A stretch of 64,000 nucleotides of DNA. Origin: Maribacter luteus (GTDB lineage: Bacteria; Bacteroidota; Bacteroidia; Flavobacteriales; Flavobacteriaceae). The stretch is taken from NCBI RefSeq assembly GCF_009674825.1, contig NZ_WKJH01000004.1, positions 62,001 to 126,000 of the forward strand, in the 5' to 3' direction. The notes beneath the pieces are model-generated. The model saw only the letters and a list, made by a program, of their open reading frames with translations, had not been told where the DNA came from and made no database searches. The translations under genes were made by a program, and so were the position numbers. Shown here in pieces: positions 1-8,196 of this stretch (positions are counted from its first letter, which is position 1; each line of letters starts with the position of its first letter).

Positions 1-654
1 CGCCGATTAGACAGCACCCTCTTTATTACAGAAGGGGATTCAGCATCCGGTTCCATTACCAAATCTAGGGATGTAAATACCCAAGCCGTTTTTAGCTTAC
101 GTGGTAAACCTTTGAATTCTTACGGTATGTCCAAAAAGATCGTATACGAAAACGAGGAATTCAATTTACTACAGGCAGCTTTGAATATTGAGGAATCTAT
201 GGAAGATCTTCGATATAATAATATTGTAATAGCTACGGATGCCGATGTCGACGGTATGCACATTCGCCTGCTGTTGATCACGTTTTTCCTTCAATTTTTC
301 CCTGAATTGATCAAGGAGAACCATTTATATATTTTACAGACACCCTTGTTCAGGGTTAGGAACAAAAAAGAGACTATTTATTGCTATAGCGAGGAAGAAC
401 GAAGAAATGCCATATCCAAATTAACAGGGAAACCGGAAATAACCCGATTTAAAGGGTTAGGTGAGATTTCCCCTGATGAGTTCCAATATTTTATAGGAGA
501 GGATATTCGATTGGAACCTGTGATGTTGGATAAAGCAATGTCAATCGAGAATCTATTACAGTTCTACATGGGGAAAAATACCCCGGACCGACAGGAATTC
601 ATTATAAACAACCTTAAAGTAGAAATAGACCTTATAGAGGAAAATCAATTATAA
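1..654 (+). CDS. parE: DNA topoisomerase IV subunit B, C-terminal part (5' end outside window)
   Basis: ATPase subunit of the type II topoisomerase that decatenates daughter chromosomes in the cytoplasm. The reading frame is open from the first base, so the gene is cut by the window edge. What remains is the TOPRIM domain and tail: EGDSASG (bases 31-51) is the TOPRIM acidic motif and DADVDG (238-255) is the Mg-binding motif. [14 protein letters not shown] is the usual conserved block near the end of GyrB/ParE proteins. The gene for subunit A follows 25 bp downstream on the same strand, which favours ParE over GyrB, since gyrA and gyrB are usually apart in this phylum. The missing N-terminus would hold the GHKL ATPase domain. 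Confidence 0.93.
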   Translation, partial: RRLDSTLFITEGDSASGSITKSRDVNTQAVFSLRGKPLNSYGMSKKIVYENEEFNLLQAALNIEESMEDLRYNNIVIATDADVDGMHIRLLLITFFLQFFPELIKENHLYILQTPLFRVRNKKETIYCYSEEERRNAISKLTGKPEITRFKGLGEISPDEFQYFIGEDIRLEPVMLDKAMSIENLLQFYMGKNTPDRQEFIINNLKVEIDLIEENQL

Positions 655-679
655 ATCAAGATAATACGAATCTTTCTTT

Positions 680-3367
680 ATGGAAGAGAATGAAGAGCTG
701 AACGAAGCACCAAACGAAAATTTGCCAACTGACGATACTACAGAAAATGATAATACCGGACATGCACTGACCAAAGTCACGGGCATGTACAAAGATTGGT
801 TTTTGGATTATGCCTCATACGTAATCCTAGAGCGTGCGGTACCTGCCATCGAAGACGGATTTAAACCGGTACAACGAAGAATCTTGCATGCACTGAAGGA
901 GCTCGATGATGGCCGTTATAACAAAGTCGCCAATGTCGTGGGTCACACCATGCAATATCACCCCCATGGTGATGCGAGTATTGCCGATGCCATGGTGCAG
1001 ATCGGTCAAAAAGACCTTTTGATCGATACCCAGGGAAACTGGGGAAACATTCTTACAGGGGACAGGGCAGCGGCTTCTCGTTATATTGAAGCACGATTAT
1101 CCAAATTTGCTTTGGAAGTGGTTTTCAGTCCAAAGATTACCGAATGGCAACTTTCCTATGACGGACGTAAAAAAGAACCCGTTAACCTTCCAGTTAAATT
1201 TCCGCTGTTATTGGCCCAAGGTGCGGAAGGTATCGCTGTTGGATTATCGACCAAGGTGTTGCCCCATAATTTCATTGAACTTATTGATGCTTCCATAAAG
1301 CATTTAAAAGGACAACGTTTCACCCTATTTCCAGATTTCCCTACCGCGGGAATCATAGATGTTAGTTCGTATAATGATGGTATGCGAGGTGGCAAGATAC
1401 GTGTTCGTGCTAAAATATCCCAAAAAGATAAAAATACACTGGTAATCAATGAAATACCATACGGAACCAATACTTCTTCTTTAATCGATTCGATCCTTAA
1501 AGCTAACGAAAAAGGGAAGATTAAAATTAAAAAAATAGAGGACAACACAGCTGCCGACGTTGAAATCCTGGTACACTTACCAAGTGGTATTTCCCCGGAT
1601 AAAACCATAGATGCCTTGTATGCCTTTACGGCTTGCGAATCGTCTATATCACCCTTGGGTTGTATCATCGAGGACAATAAACCACTTTTCACAGGTGTAT
1701 CGGACATGTTACGACAATCTACCGATCTAACGGTTGAATTATTGAAAGCCGAACTGGAAATAAAGTTATCGGAACTTGAGGAACAATGGCATTTTGCATC
1801 CTTGGAGCGCATATTTATCGAGAACCGTATCTATAGGGATATTGAAGAAGAAGAGACATGGGAGGGTGTTATTGCCGCTATTGACAAAGGCTTAAAGCCG
1901 CACACCAAACACCTGAAACGAGCAGTTACCGAGGAAGATATCGTACGGTTGACGGAAATACGGATTAAAAGAATTTCCAAATTCGATATCGACAAAGCCC
2001 AACAACATCTCGATAGTCTGGAAGAAAGCATAGCCGAAGTTAAACATCATTTGGATAACCTGATAGAATTCGCTATCGACTATTTCAAAAACCTTAAGAC
2101 CAAATATGGCAAAGGACGTGAGCGCAAATCAGAAATAAGGATATTTGATGACATCGAAGCCACCAAAGTAGTTATCCGTAACACAAAATTGTACGTAAAT
2201 CGCGAAGAAGGATTTATAGGAACCTCCTTAAGACGCGATGAATATGTTACCGACTGTAGTGATATTGATGATATTATCGTTTTTACCGCAGATGGCAAAG
2301 CCATGGTAACCAAAGTGGACAGCAAAACATTCATTGGCAAGAACATTATACATGTCGCCGTATTCAAGAAAAAAGACAAACGCACCACCTACAATATGAT
2401 ATACAGGGACGGAAAAGGCGGCCCTACTTATATAAAGAGGTTCAATATCACCAGTGTAACACGTGACAGGCCTTACGACCTAACCACCGGAAAACCAAAT
2501 TCATTGGTTTATTATTTTTCAGCCAACCCCAATGGGGAAGCAGAAGTAGTAACCGTGAATTTAAGACAGGTTGGTAGTATTAAAAAATTAAAATGGGACA
2601 TCGATTTTGCAGATGTATTGATTAAAGGAAGGGGCTCTAAAGGGAATATCGTAACAAAATACACTGTAAAACGAATTGAGTTAAAGGAAAAAGGTGTATC
2701 GACCCTTAAACCAAGGAAGATTTGGTTCGATGATGTCGTGAGACGCCTAAATGTAGATGGCAGGGGAGAGTTATTGGGAGAATTTAAAGGTGACGACCTT
2801 CTGTTGGTCGTCAATCAAAAAGGGATAGCCAAAACTATTTTGCCCACCATGACCTGTCGTTTTGACGACGATATGATCATTCTTGAGAAATGGAATCCAA
2901 ACAAACCCTTGTCCGCAATTTATTGGGAAGGGGAAAAAGAACGGTTTTACGTAAAACGTTTTTTAATAGAACACGAAAATAAGGAAGACCAATTTATTTC
3001 CGAGCACCCTAAATCCTATTTGGAACTGGTTTCTACCGATTGGCGTCCTGTCGCGGAAATAGAATTTTCCAAACCAAGGGGGAAAGATGCCAAACCAAGC
3101 TTAACGATTGATTTAGAAGAGTTTATATCAATTAAAGGAATAAAAGCTTTAGGCAATCAATTAACATCCGAAAAAGTAAAAAACATTAATTTGCTTGACC
3201 CTTTGCCTTATGAAGAACCTGAATCCAAGGAGACCAATGAAATGGAGGTGATTGACGAGGAAGATGTAAGTTCCACTGACAAAGCACCAAAAAGCAAAGA
3301 GGGTAGTAAGGGGAATGACAAAAAAGACCCTGATACCGATGATGAAGGCCAAACTGCTTTATTTTAG
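680..3367 (+). CDS. parC: DNA topoisomerase IV subunit A
   Basis: DNA cleavage/rejoining subunit of topoisomerase IV, partner of the upstream parE. It has 895 residues. The winged-helix quinolone-pocket region reads HPHGDASIADAM (residues 94-105), and the catalytic tyrosine is Tyr135 in AASRYIEARL. A long coiled-coil/tower region follows, then a C-terminal DNA-wrapping region (about 500-800) and a Lys/Asp/Glu-rich tail that looks disordered. The length and first acidic 30 residues fit the Bacteroidota form of the protein. The residue aligned with E. coli ParC Ser80 is Ala99 and the Glu84 position is Asp103. I believe this is usual in the phylum rather than a resistance mutation. The ATG at 680 follows the parE stop by 25 bp, so the two are probably cotranscribed. 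Confidence 0.95.
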   Translation: MEENEELNEAPNENLPTDDTTENDNTGHALTKVTGMYKDWFLDYASYVILERAVPAIEDGFKPVQRRILHALKELDDGRYNKVANVVGHTMQYHPHGDASIADAMVQIGQKDLLIDTQGNWGNILTGDRAAASRYIEARLSKFALEVVFSPKITEWQLSYDGRKKEPVNLPVKFPLLLAQGAEGIAVGLSTKVLPHNFIELIDASIKHLKGQRFTLFPDFPTAGIIDVSSYNDGMRGGKIRVRAKISQKDKNTLVINEIPYGTNTSSLIDSILKANEKGKIKIKKIEDNTAADVEILVHLPSGISPDKTIDALYAFTACESSISPLGCIIEDNKPLFTGVSDMLRQSTDLTVELLKAELEIKLSELEEQWHFASLERIFIENRIYRDIEEEETWEGVIAAIDKGLKPHTKHLKRAVTEEDIVRLTEIRIKRISKFDIDKAQQHLDSLEESIAEVKHHLDNLIEFAIDYFKNLKTKYGKGRERKSEIRIFDDIEATKVVIRNTKLYVNREEGFIGTSLRRDEYVTDCSDIDDIIVFTADGKAMVTKVDSKTFIGKNIIHVAVFKKKDKRTTYNMIYRDGKGGPTYIKRFNITSVTRDRPYDLTTGKPNSLVYYFSANPNGEAEVVTVNLRQVGSIKKLKWDIDFADVLIKGRGSKGNIVTKYTVKRIELKEKGVSTLKPRKIWFDDVVRRLNVDGRGELLGEFKGDDLLLVVNQKGIAKTILPTMTCRFDDDMIILEKWNPNKPLSAIYWEGEKERFYVKRFLIEHENKEDQFISEHPKSYLELVSTDWRPVAEIEFSKPRGKDAKPSLTIDLEEFISIKGIKALGNQLTSEKVKNINLLDPLPYEEPESKETNEMEVIDEEDVSSTDKAPKSKEGSKGNDKKDPDTDDEGQTALF

Positions 3368-3379
3368 ACAATTTTTGCC

Positions 3380-3811
3380 ATGAAGAGTTTCTTTCAAGAA
3401 TTCAAGGATTTTGCGATAAAGGGAAACATGATGGACATGGCCATTGGTATTATTATCGGTACCGCATTCAACAAAGTGGTCGATGTTCTGGTCAAGAAAG
3501 TGATCATGCCACCATTATCACTAATGACAGAAGATGTTCATTTATCCGAAAAAAAGTATATCTTACGCGCTGCAGCGGAAAATGTTTCGGAAATTGCCAT
3601 TGGCTACGGGGAACTTATAGAGGTTGTAATTGATTTCGGTATTATTGCACTTACGATTTTCGTTGTCATTAAATTCATGAACCGATTTAGAAGCAAAGCC
3701 GAGGATCCGAGCGACAAGGAAGAAAAAACCCCTAAGAATATTGAGCTATTGGCCAATTTGGAAAAACTAATGCAAGAACAAAACAATATTCTAAGAAAAA
3801 ACAAAGAATAA
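3380..3811 (+). CDS. mscL: Large-conductance mechanosensitive channel MscL
   Basis: Inner-membrane pentameric channel that opens on hypo-osmotic shock and releases solutes. The 143-residue protein has the family layout: a short amphipathic N-terminus (KSFFQEFKDFAIKG), a glycine/alanine-rich first membrane helix with the DMAIGIIIGTAFNKVV signature (about residues 18-33), a periplasmic loop, a second helix (about 75-98, IDFGIIALTIFVVIKF), and a charged C-terminal helix bundle. The loop is longer than in E. coli. The gene starts 12 bp after parC on the same strand and may be cotranscribed with it. Confidence 0.95.
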   Translation: MKSFFQEFKDFAIKGNMMDMAIGIIIGTAFNKVVDVLVKKVIMPPLSLMTEDVHLSEKKYILRAAAENVSEIAIGYGELIEVVIDFGIIALTIFVVIKFMNRFRSKAEDPSDKEEKTPKNIELLANLEKLMQEQNNILRKNKE

Positions 3812-3844
3812 ACGTGCGTTTCACAAAGGTCGCACATAAAACGA

Positions 3845-3852
3845 TACCTTTG
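3845..3852 (+). promoter_or_regulatory. Putative -7 promoter box (TACCTTTG) for the sterol-desaturase gene
   Basis: TACCTTTG matches the Bacteroidota primary-sigma -7 consensus TAnnTTTG. It lies 20 bp ahead of the ATG at 3872. I see no clear -33 TTG at the right distance, so promoter strength is uncertain. Confidence 0.5.
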
Positions 3853-3871
3853 ATATAATTTAAAAAGATAT

Positions 3872-4828
3872 ATGGATTTTACCAACCCCCTGGTATACGG
3901 AGTACCTTGTTTTATTGCATTTATATTACTGGAATTAACCTACAGTAAAACCCACGGAGATGACGACCTATACGAATGGAAAGATCTTTTTGCCAGTGGT
4001 TTTATGGGAGTTGGATCTGCGATAATCGCCCCCTTGATCAAAGTTATTTCCGCAATTGTAATTTTTGAGTTTACTTATGAATTGTTCAATCCCCTTGTAG
4101 ACGGGGTAAGAACCAATATCATGGGTTACGAATCTTTTGGCTACGCTTGGTATATTTGGCTCCTGTGCCAATTGGCCGATGATTTTACATACTACTGGTT
4201 CCATAGGGCCAATCATGAAGTGAGGATATTATGGGCCGCGCACATCGTACACCACTCATCGGACAATTTTAACCTGGGTACAGCTGTTAGAAATGGCTGG
4301 TTTACGATATTGTACAAGCCTTTATTTTATATGTGGATGCCAGCACTGGGTTTCCCTCCTGAAATGGTCGTAGTGTGCCTCGGTATAGAAGCCTTATGGC
4401 AATTTCAACTACATACGGTTTACGTACCTAAATTGGGATTTTTGGAAAAAATCTTCAATACCCACACTATGCATCAAGTGCATCATGCCCAAAATGTGGA
4501 GTATTTGGATAAAAACCATGGCGGATTTCTGAATATCTTCGATAAGATATTCGGCACTTGGAAAGAGTATGACGAAAATATAGATGTTAAATATGGTGTA
4601 ATTCATGCACCGGACTCTTACAACCCGATCGTAATTCTGACACATGAATTCAAGGATATTTGGAACGATGTAAAAAAGTCCAAAAAACTCTCCCATGCAT
4701 TAATGTATATTTTCGGCCCTCCCGGATGGAGTCATGACGGTAGTACCTTGACCGTAAAACAACAACAGCGACTCTTTAAGCAACAGAAAAAGAAGAATCC
4801 TAAAATAGCTTATTCCAGACCTAATTAA
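3872..4828 (+). CDS. Sterol desaturase / fatty acid hydroxylase family membrane protein
   Basis: Integral-membrane di-iron oxygenase of the fatty acid hydroxylase superfamily (318 residues). The histidine boxes that bind the two irons are visible: HRANH (111-115), HIVHH (124-128), HTMHQVHH (198-205) and NHGG (215-218). Hydrophobic segments lie at about 7-22, 40-70, 90-108 and 145-180. The substrate cannot be read from the sequence. Bacterial relatives act on lipids, for example hydroxylation or desaturation of fatty acyl chains, alkylglycerols or carotenoids. It has its own -7 box and stands alone between mscL and the opposing TerC gene. Confidence 0.88.
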   Translation: MDFTNPLVYGVPCFIAFILLELTYSKTHGDDDLYEWKDLFASGFMGVGSAIIAPLIKVISAIVIFEFTYELFNPLVDGVRTNIMGYESFGYAWYIWLLCQLADDFTYYWFHRANHEVRILWAAHIVHHSSDNFNLGTAVRNGWFTILYKPLFYMWMPALGFPPEMVVVCLGIEALWQFQLHTVYVPKLGFLEKIFNTHTMHQVHHAQNVEYLDKNHGGFLNIFDKIFGTWKEYDENIDVKYGVIHAPDSYNPIVILTHEFKDIWNDVKKSKKLSHALMYIFGPPGWSHDGSTLTVKQQQRLFKQQKKKNPKIAYSRPN

Positions 4829-5025
4829 TAAGATTATCCGGATTTTGGACCTAGCTAAATCTTTTATCCGAAAAAACACTCTGTTCACAAGGGCATAGCT
4901 AACTATTCCAGATATAAGTTTGTTTAAACTAAACTTAAACCAGACAAAGACATAAAGCCATCTTGTAGCGGTTATTGCTTCTTCAAAGGAATCATCATAT
5001 CATTTAGGACACTAAGCCTTTTAGC
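4829..5025. other. Convergent intergenic region with a weak inverted repeat
   Basis: This gap of 197 bp separates two genes pointing at each other. It holds the inverted repeat TAAGTTT (4915-4921) / AAACTTA (4931-4937) around the palindrome GTTTAAAC, and a small stem CTAAGC/GCTTAG just before the TerC stop codon. Neither has a clear uridine tract, so terminator activity is uncertain. Confidence 0.4.
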
Positions 5026-5844
5026 TTAGTTGATGTCATCAGAAATCGTTTGTTTCGGATTTTTGTTTTTCTTCATTCGCATATTGAAGAATTCCACCAT
5101 AAGTGAAAAAGCAATGGAAAAATAAAGATACCCTTTGGGTATGGTCCCTACTTCATTACCGAATACTACTAGATGAGATAAATGCGCCGATTCAGCAATC
5201 AACATAAATCCGATCAATATAAGGAAAGACAGGCCTAATACTTGGATTGAAGGGTGTTTATTCACAAATTCCCCAACAGGATTAGCGAACAACATCATAA
5301 TTATAACAGAGACTACAACCGCAATGACCATTAAAATCAATGCATCATTAGGGTTAGGGGAGATACCATTGGTCATACCTATAGCGGTTAAAATGGAGTC
5401 GAACGAAAACACGATATTGATTACGGTAATCTGGACAATGGCATTCGTCAAAGATGTAGACCTATGACTTTTAACCTCTCGCTCATCATGCCCTTTATCC
5501 TCGATTTTCTCATGAATTTCACTCGTACTCTTATATAATAGGAACAATCCACCAGCGAACAATATCAATCCTTGCCCGCTAATCCCTCCAGACACCCATT
5601 CACCATCCAGAACCCAAAAAGGCTTTTTCATACTGGTCAACAAAGAAATACCGAACAACAACAAAATACGCATGACCATAGCGAGCACCAAACCAAGATT
5701 CGTTGCTTTTTTACGTTGCTTTTTTTCCAATTTGCCCGCAGCTATCGATATAAATATGATATTATCGATACCTAAGACTATTTCAAGGAAAGTTAAGGTA
5801 AGTAATGCCACCCAGGCATCAGGACTTGTTAAAATGTCGAACAT
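5026..5844 (-). CDS. TerC family integral membrane protein
   Basis: 272-residue multispanning protein of the TerC/Alx family. The first membrane helix carries the family's acidic pair, Glu21 and Asp27 in LEIVLGIDN, and a second acidic motif sits in NIVFSFDSILTAIGMT. About seven hydrophobic helices with a charged cytoplasmic loop (HEKIEDKGHDEREVKSHR) are visible. Related proteins export manganese or other divalent ions, often linked to calcium-binding or secreted metalloenzymes. The tellurite-resistance name comes from plasmid homologues and should not be read as a function here. The C-terminus is Lys/Asn-rich and cytosolic. A small lipoprotein gene lies 2 bp upstream on the same strand, so the two are likely cotranscribed. 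Confidence 0.88.
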   Translation of the reverse strand: MFDILTSPDAWVALLTLTFLEIVLGIDNIIFISIAAGKLEKKQRKKATNLGLVLAMVMRILLLFGISLLTSMKKPFWVLDGEWVSGGISGQGLILFAGGLFLLYKSTSEIHEKIEDKGHDEREVKSHRSTSLTNAIVQITVINIVFSFDSILTAIGMTNGISPNPNDALILMVIAVVVSVIIMMLFANPVGEFVNKHPSIQVLGLSFLILIGFMLIAESAHLSHLVVFGNEVGTIPKGYLYFSIAFSLMVEFFNMRMKKNKNPKQTISDDIN

Positions 5845-5846
5845 GG

Positions 5847-6224
5847 TTAGTTGGTTTTTATAGCTGTTCCTCTAGATTTATTGTTATCACCCACAATATT
5901 GTATTCAAAGGTATATGAATTCCCCGTAGTTGTCAATATTTTCACATGAATCGACTTTTCCTCGGCTTTGTTCTTCGGATGCATTTTTTTCATGATATAT
6001 TCACAGTCATTGATCCAGCGCACTGAAGAACTGTCTATCTTACCATCAAAATAATCGATTTCAAGGTCTCCATTTCGCTCAAAAACAGTACTCACTTCCT
6101 TATTATCGATTATAGAGGTAAAAGTAAATTTACCATCCTTAAAAGCCTTGCAATCCCTTTGTGGTTGATAGCAGGAAACAAGAAGCGAAAATGCGATAAA
6201 TATTAGAATGAATCTTATTTGCAT
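5847..6224 (-). CDS. Small predicted lipoprotein, function unknown
   Basis: A 125-residue protein with an N-terminal hydrophobic stretch and lipobox (LLVSC, Cys18 when counted from the ATG at 6224), so it is probably anchored in the envelope. A GTG two codons earlier (6230) is the alternative start; the ATG gives a normal lipoprotein signal sequence. The mature part has about 105 residues, alternating polar and hydrophobic, with conserved-looking motifs FTSIIDNKEVSTVFERNG and SSVRWINDCEYIM that suggest a small beta-sandwich. I do not recognise a named domain. It ends 2 bp before the TerC start and may belong to the same transcript. Confidence 0.75.
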   Translation of the reverse strand: MQIRFILIFIAFSLLVSCYQPQRDCKAFKDGKFTFTSIIDNKEVSTVFERNGDLEIDYFDGKIDSSSVRWINDCEYIMKKMHPKNKAEEKSIHVKILTTTGNSYTFEYNIVGDNNKSRGTAIKTN

Positions 6225-6297
6225 AATCACAAATTAAAGGATTTACCAGCAAATAGCACAACCGCATTCCAAATAAAATTACTTTTCAAGCCTAGTT

Positions 6298-6675
6298 TCA
6301 TTCCCGATAAGATTTAAAACTCCCGTCAGAAAAGAAGATGACTATCCGGTCAATACTTTTCCCCTCCTTTGTTTTGGGAGGTTTTTTCATTTCTTGGTCT
6401 ACCGGGGTCGGAGCGGGTAAAGGTTTTACAGACTTGATCTTGGTTTTAGACACAGGAAAATCACCTTCCCCTTTCAAGAGCCAATACAAATCAACTTCGG
6501 GAAAAGTATCCACAACCTTCATCACGAACTCTAAACTAGGCTTGTTTCTACCTGATAACAAATGGGAAATACTGGAGCGCTGTACTTTTATGCGATCAGC
6601 GAAAACCGACGCCGATAGGTCGTAATAGCGTAGAATTTCCTCCAGACGTTTTATAAAATCCTCTATGTTTACCAT
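6298..6675 (-). CDS. XRE-family helix-turn-helix transcriptional regulator
   Basis: 125-residue cytoplasmic DNA-binding protein. Residues about 6-65 form a HTH_XRE domain: SASVFADRIKVQRSSISHLL is the helix-turn-helix with the helix-3 serines. A Pro/Lys-rich linker follows, then a short C-terminal piece (IDRIVIFFSDGSFKSYRE) seen in related flavobacterial regulators. I chose the ATG at 6675 over the longer frame from 6705 because a TACCTTTG -7 box (6693-6700, minus strand) lies inside the longer version. It is divergent from the M14 peptidase gene, and the shared 294-bp region holds four TTACAnnTGTAA-like sites which could be its operators. Confidence 0.85.
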   Translation of the reverse strand: MVNIEDFIKRLEEILRYYDLSASVFADRIKVQRSSISHLLSGRNKPSLEFVMKVVDTFPEVDLYWLLKGEGDFPVSKTKIKSVKPLPAPTPVDQEMKKPPKTKEGKSIDRIVIFFSDGSFKSYRE

Positions 6676-6692
6676 TGTAATTAAGTAGTGCG

Positions 6693-6700
6693 CAAAGGTA
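6693..6700 (-). promoter_or_regulatory. Putative -7 promoter box (TACCTTTG) of the XRE regulator gene
   Basis: On the minus strand TACCTTTG matches TAnnTTTG and lies 18 bp before the ATG at 6675. It decides the start, because a start at 6705 would lie upstream of the transcription start. Confidence 0.5.
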
Positions 6701-6848
6701 AGCAAAAAGTAACTTCAATCTTTAAAATTAAACAATATAAACGGTCCAATTATATATACTATCACTTTACTTAAAATACTTTATATAACTAGTATAATGT
6801 TAATTATAAATCTTTTTATACTGTTTAATACTTTTTAGGGGTTTTTGT

Positions 6849-6950
6849 TTACAATTGTTTATTCAAACGGGATGAAAACCTAATTTTTGAAGTTTACAAA
6901 TGTAATTTTACGTTTTACATTTGTAACTTAAAGAGGTGTTACATTTGTAT
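6849..6950. promoter_or_regulatory. Cluster of TTACAnnTGTAA operator-like sites in a divergent promoter region
   Basis: Three near-identical inverted repeats occur: TTACAAATGTAA (6894-6905), TTACATTTGTAA (6915-6926) and TTACATTTGTAT (6939-6950), with a weaker fourth, TTACAATTGTTT (6849-6860). The centres of the three good sites are 21 and 24 bp apart, i.e. about two helical turns. Two of them also contain TACATTTG, a match to the -7 box, so regulator and RNA polymerase would compete for the same bases. They lie 20-76 bp ahead of the M14 peptidase ATG. The adjacent divergent XRE regulator is the obvious candidate ligand, but this is inference. Confidence 0.6.
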
Positions 6951-6969
6951 CCGCTTGAAAAACATTTAA

Positions 6970-8076
6970 ATGAGATTATCCCATATAGATTACAATTCGA
7001 TAAAAGAGAAAGCCTTAAAAGGAAGGTATATTACACATAACCACATTACCCCGATTCTTAAAGATCTTCCCGCTGTTTTTAAGTTGGAAGAAATTGGTCG
7101 ATCAGTAAAAGACCTTCCTATTTATACCGTGACATTCGGAAATGGCCCGAAGAAAATCTTAATGTGGTCCCAAATGCACGGAAATGAATCTACAACCACA
7201 AAAGCGATTTTCGACCTTTTTAATTTAATCGTCGGTTCTTCTAAAATCAGCTCAACCATATTAAGTACCTGTACGATTAAGATCATACCTATTCTTAATC
7301 CTGATGGTGCAATGGTATATACCCGAATGAATGCGAACATTGTAGACCTGAATCGCGATGCACAAGAAAGAAGTCAACCAGAAAGCAAAGTTCTTCGAAA
7401 TTGCTATGAACATTTTAAACCTGATTTTTGTTTTAACCTTCATGGACAACGTACCATATTCAATGTAGGAAACTCATCAAAACCGGCAACAGTGTCATTT
7501 TTGGCCCCTGCTTTTGATAAGGAGAGAAATATTTCATTTACAAGGGCACAGAGTATGCGATTGATCGTTGCTATGAACCAAGAGCTTCAAGAATCGATTC
7601 CCGGACAAATTGGTCGTTACGATGATGGTTTCAATGCTAATTGCGTTGGTGATACCTTTCAAATGTTGAATATTCCGACTATTTTGTTCGAAGCGGGTCA
7701 CTATCCAAATGATTATGACCGTGAGGAAACACGAAAATTCATATTCATTGCCATGTTAAAGGCTATAGATGTCATTTCTAGCGACACCCTGGAAAATTAT
7801 GATCAATCTGCTTATTTTGAGATACCGGACAACAATAAACTATTTTTCGATATCCTTATAAAAAATGTACACATTATTGATCCGATTAAATATAAAGAGG
7901 GTGATTCATTAGGCATTCTTTACAAGGAAGTTCTTAAAAATGAGCAAATTACTTTTGAGGCTTCATTAGAAAAATCAGGAAACCTAGAAGGTTATTTTGG
8001 ACATAAAACATATGATTGCACTTCGGAAAATGATTTTTCTTACTTAAAATCAGCAACTTTCGCTAAACTTATTTAA
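6970..8076 (+). CDS. M14-family zinc carboxypeptidase-like protein
   Basis: 368-residue metallopeptidase-like protein without a signal peptide, so probably cytoplasmic. Zinc-ligand motifs of the M14 (carboxypeptidase A) fold are present: HGNES (His70, Glu73), NPDGA (110-114), DLNRD (126-130), a third His at 158 in NLHGQ, and the catalytic glutamate Glu241 in LFEAGHYPND. The C-terminal 110 residues form an added beta domain (YFEIPDNNKLFFDILIKN). Substrates may be peptides or amino acid conjugates such as gamma-glutamyl or N-acyl compounds. It is followed by an Lrp-type amino-acid-responsive regulator on the same strand, and preceded by the operator cluster. The start at 6970 fits the position of the -7 boxes. 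Confidence 0.85.
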   Translation: MRLSHIDYNSIKEKALKGRYITHNHITPILKDLPAVFKLEEIGRSVKDLPIYTVTFGNGPKKILMWSQMHGNESTTTKAIFDLFNLIVGSSKISSTILSTCTIKIIPILNPDGAMVYTRMNANIVDLNRDAQERSQPESKVLRNCYEHFKPDFCFNLHGQRTIFNVGNSSKPATVSFLAPAFDKERNISFTRAQSMRLIVAMNQELQESIPGQIGRYDDGFNANCVGDTFQMLNIPTILFEAGHYPNDYDREETRKFIFIAMLKAIDVISSDTLENYDQSAYFEIPDNNKLFFDILIKNVHIIDPIKYKEGDSLGILYKEVLKNEQITFEASLEKSGNLEGYFGHKTYDCTSENDFSYLKSATFAKLI

Positions 8077-8169
8077 AATATTTTTTGAGCATTAAACTCA
8101 AAAAAGAATGTTTAATTACATTTTTGTTAAAAAATAACAACTTTTATTAAGTTTAATTTCTTAATTACT

Positions 8170-8177
8170 TATTTTTG
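8170..8177 (+). promoter_or_regulatory. Putative -7 promoter box (TATTTTTG) of the Lrp-family gene
   Basis: TATTTTTG fits TAnnTTTG and lies 19 bp before the ATG at 8197. It indicates that the regulator is transcribed separately from the M14 gene. No convincing -33 element is seen in the AT-rich sequence upstream. Confidence 0.5.
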
Positions 8178-8196
8178 TACCAAATATTAAGTAACA

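Noticed and set aside
1156-1812. 218-codon open frame on the minus strand inside parC
   Set aside because: It is a shadow of parC codon composition: the translation is Ser/Ile/Leu-rich without domain motifs, while the plus-strand frame has an intact topoisomerase.
4915-4937. Inverted repeat TAAGTTT/AAACTTA as a terminator or operator
   Set aside because: It lies between converging genes, has an AT-only stem apart from one G-C pair and no T-tract. It may be a chance AT-rich palindrome.
5026-5844. Tellurite resistance by the TerC-family gene
   Set aside because: There are no other ter genes nearby. Chromosomal TerC proteins of this type are linked to metal ion export instead.
8081-8105. Hairpin TTTTTTGAG/CTCAAAAAA as terminator of the M14 gene
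   Set aside because: The 3' side continues into A's rather than T's, so it would work only on the opposite strand, where no gene ends.
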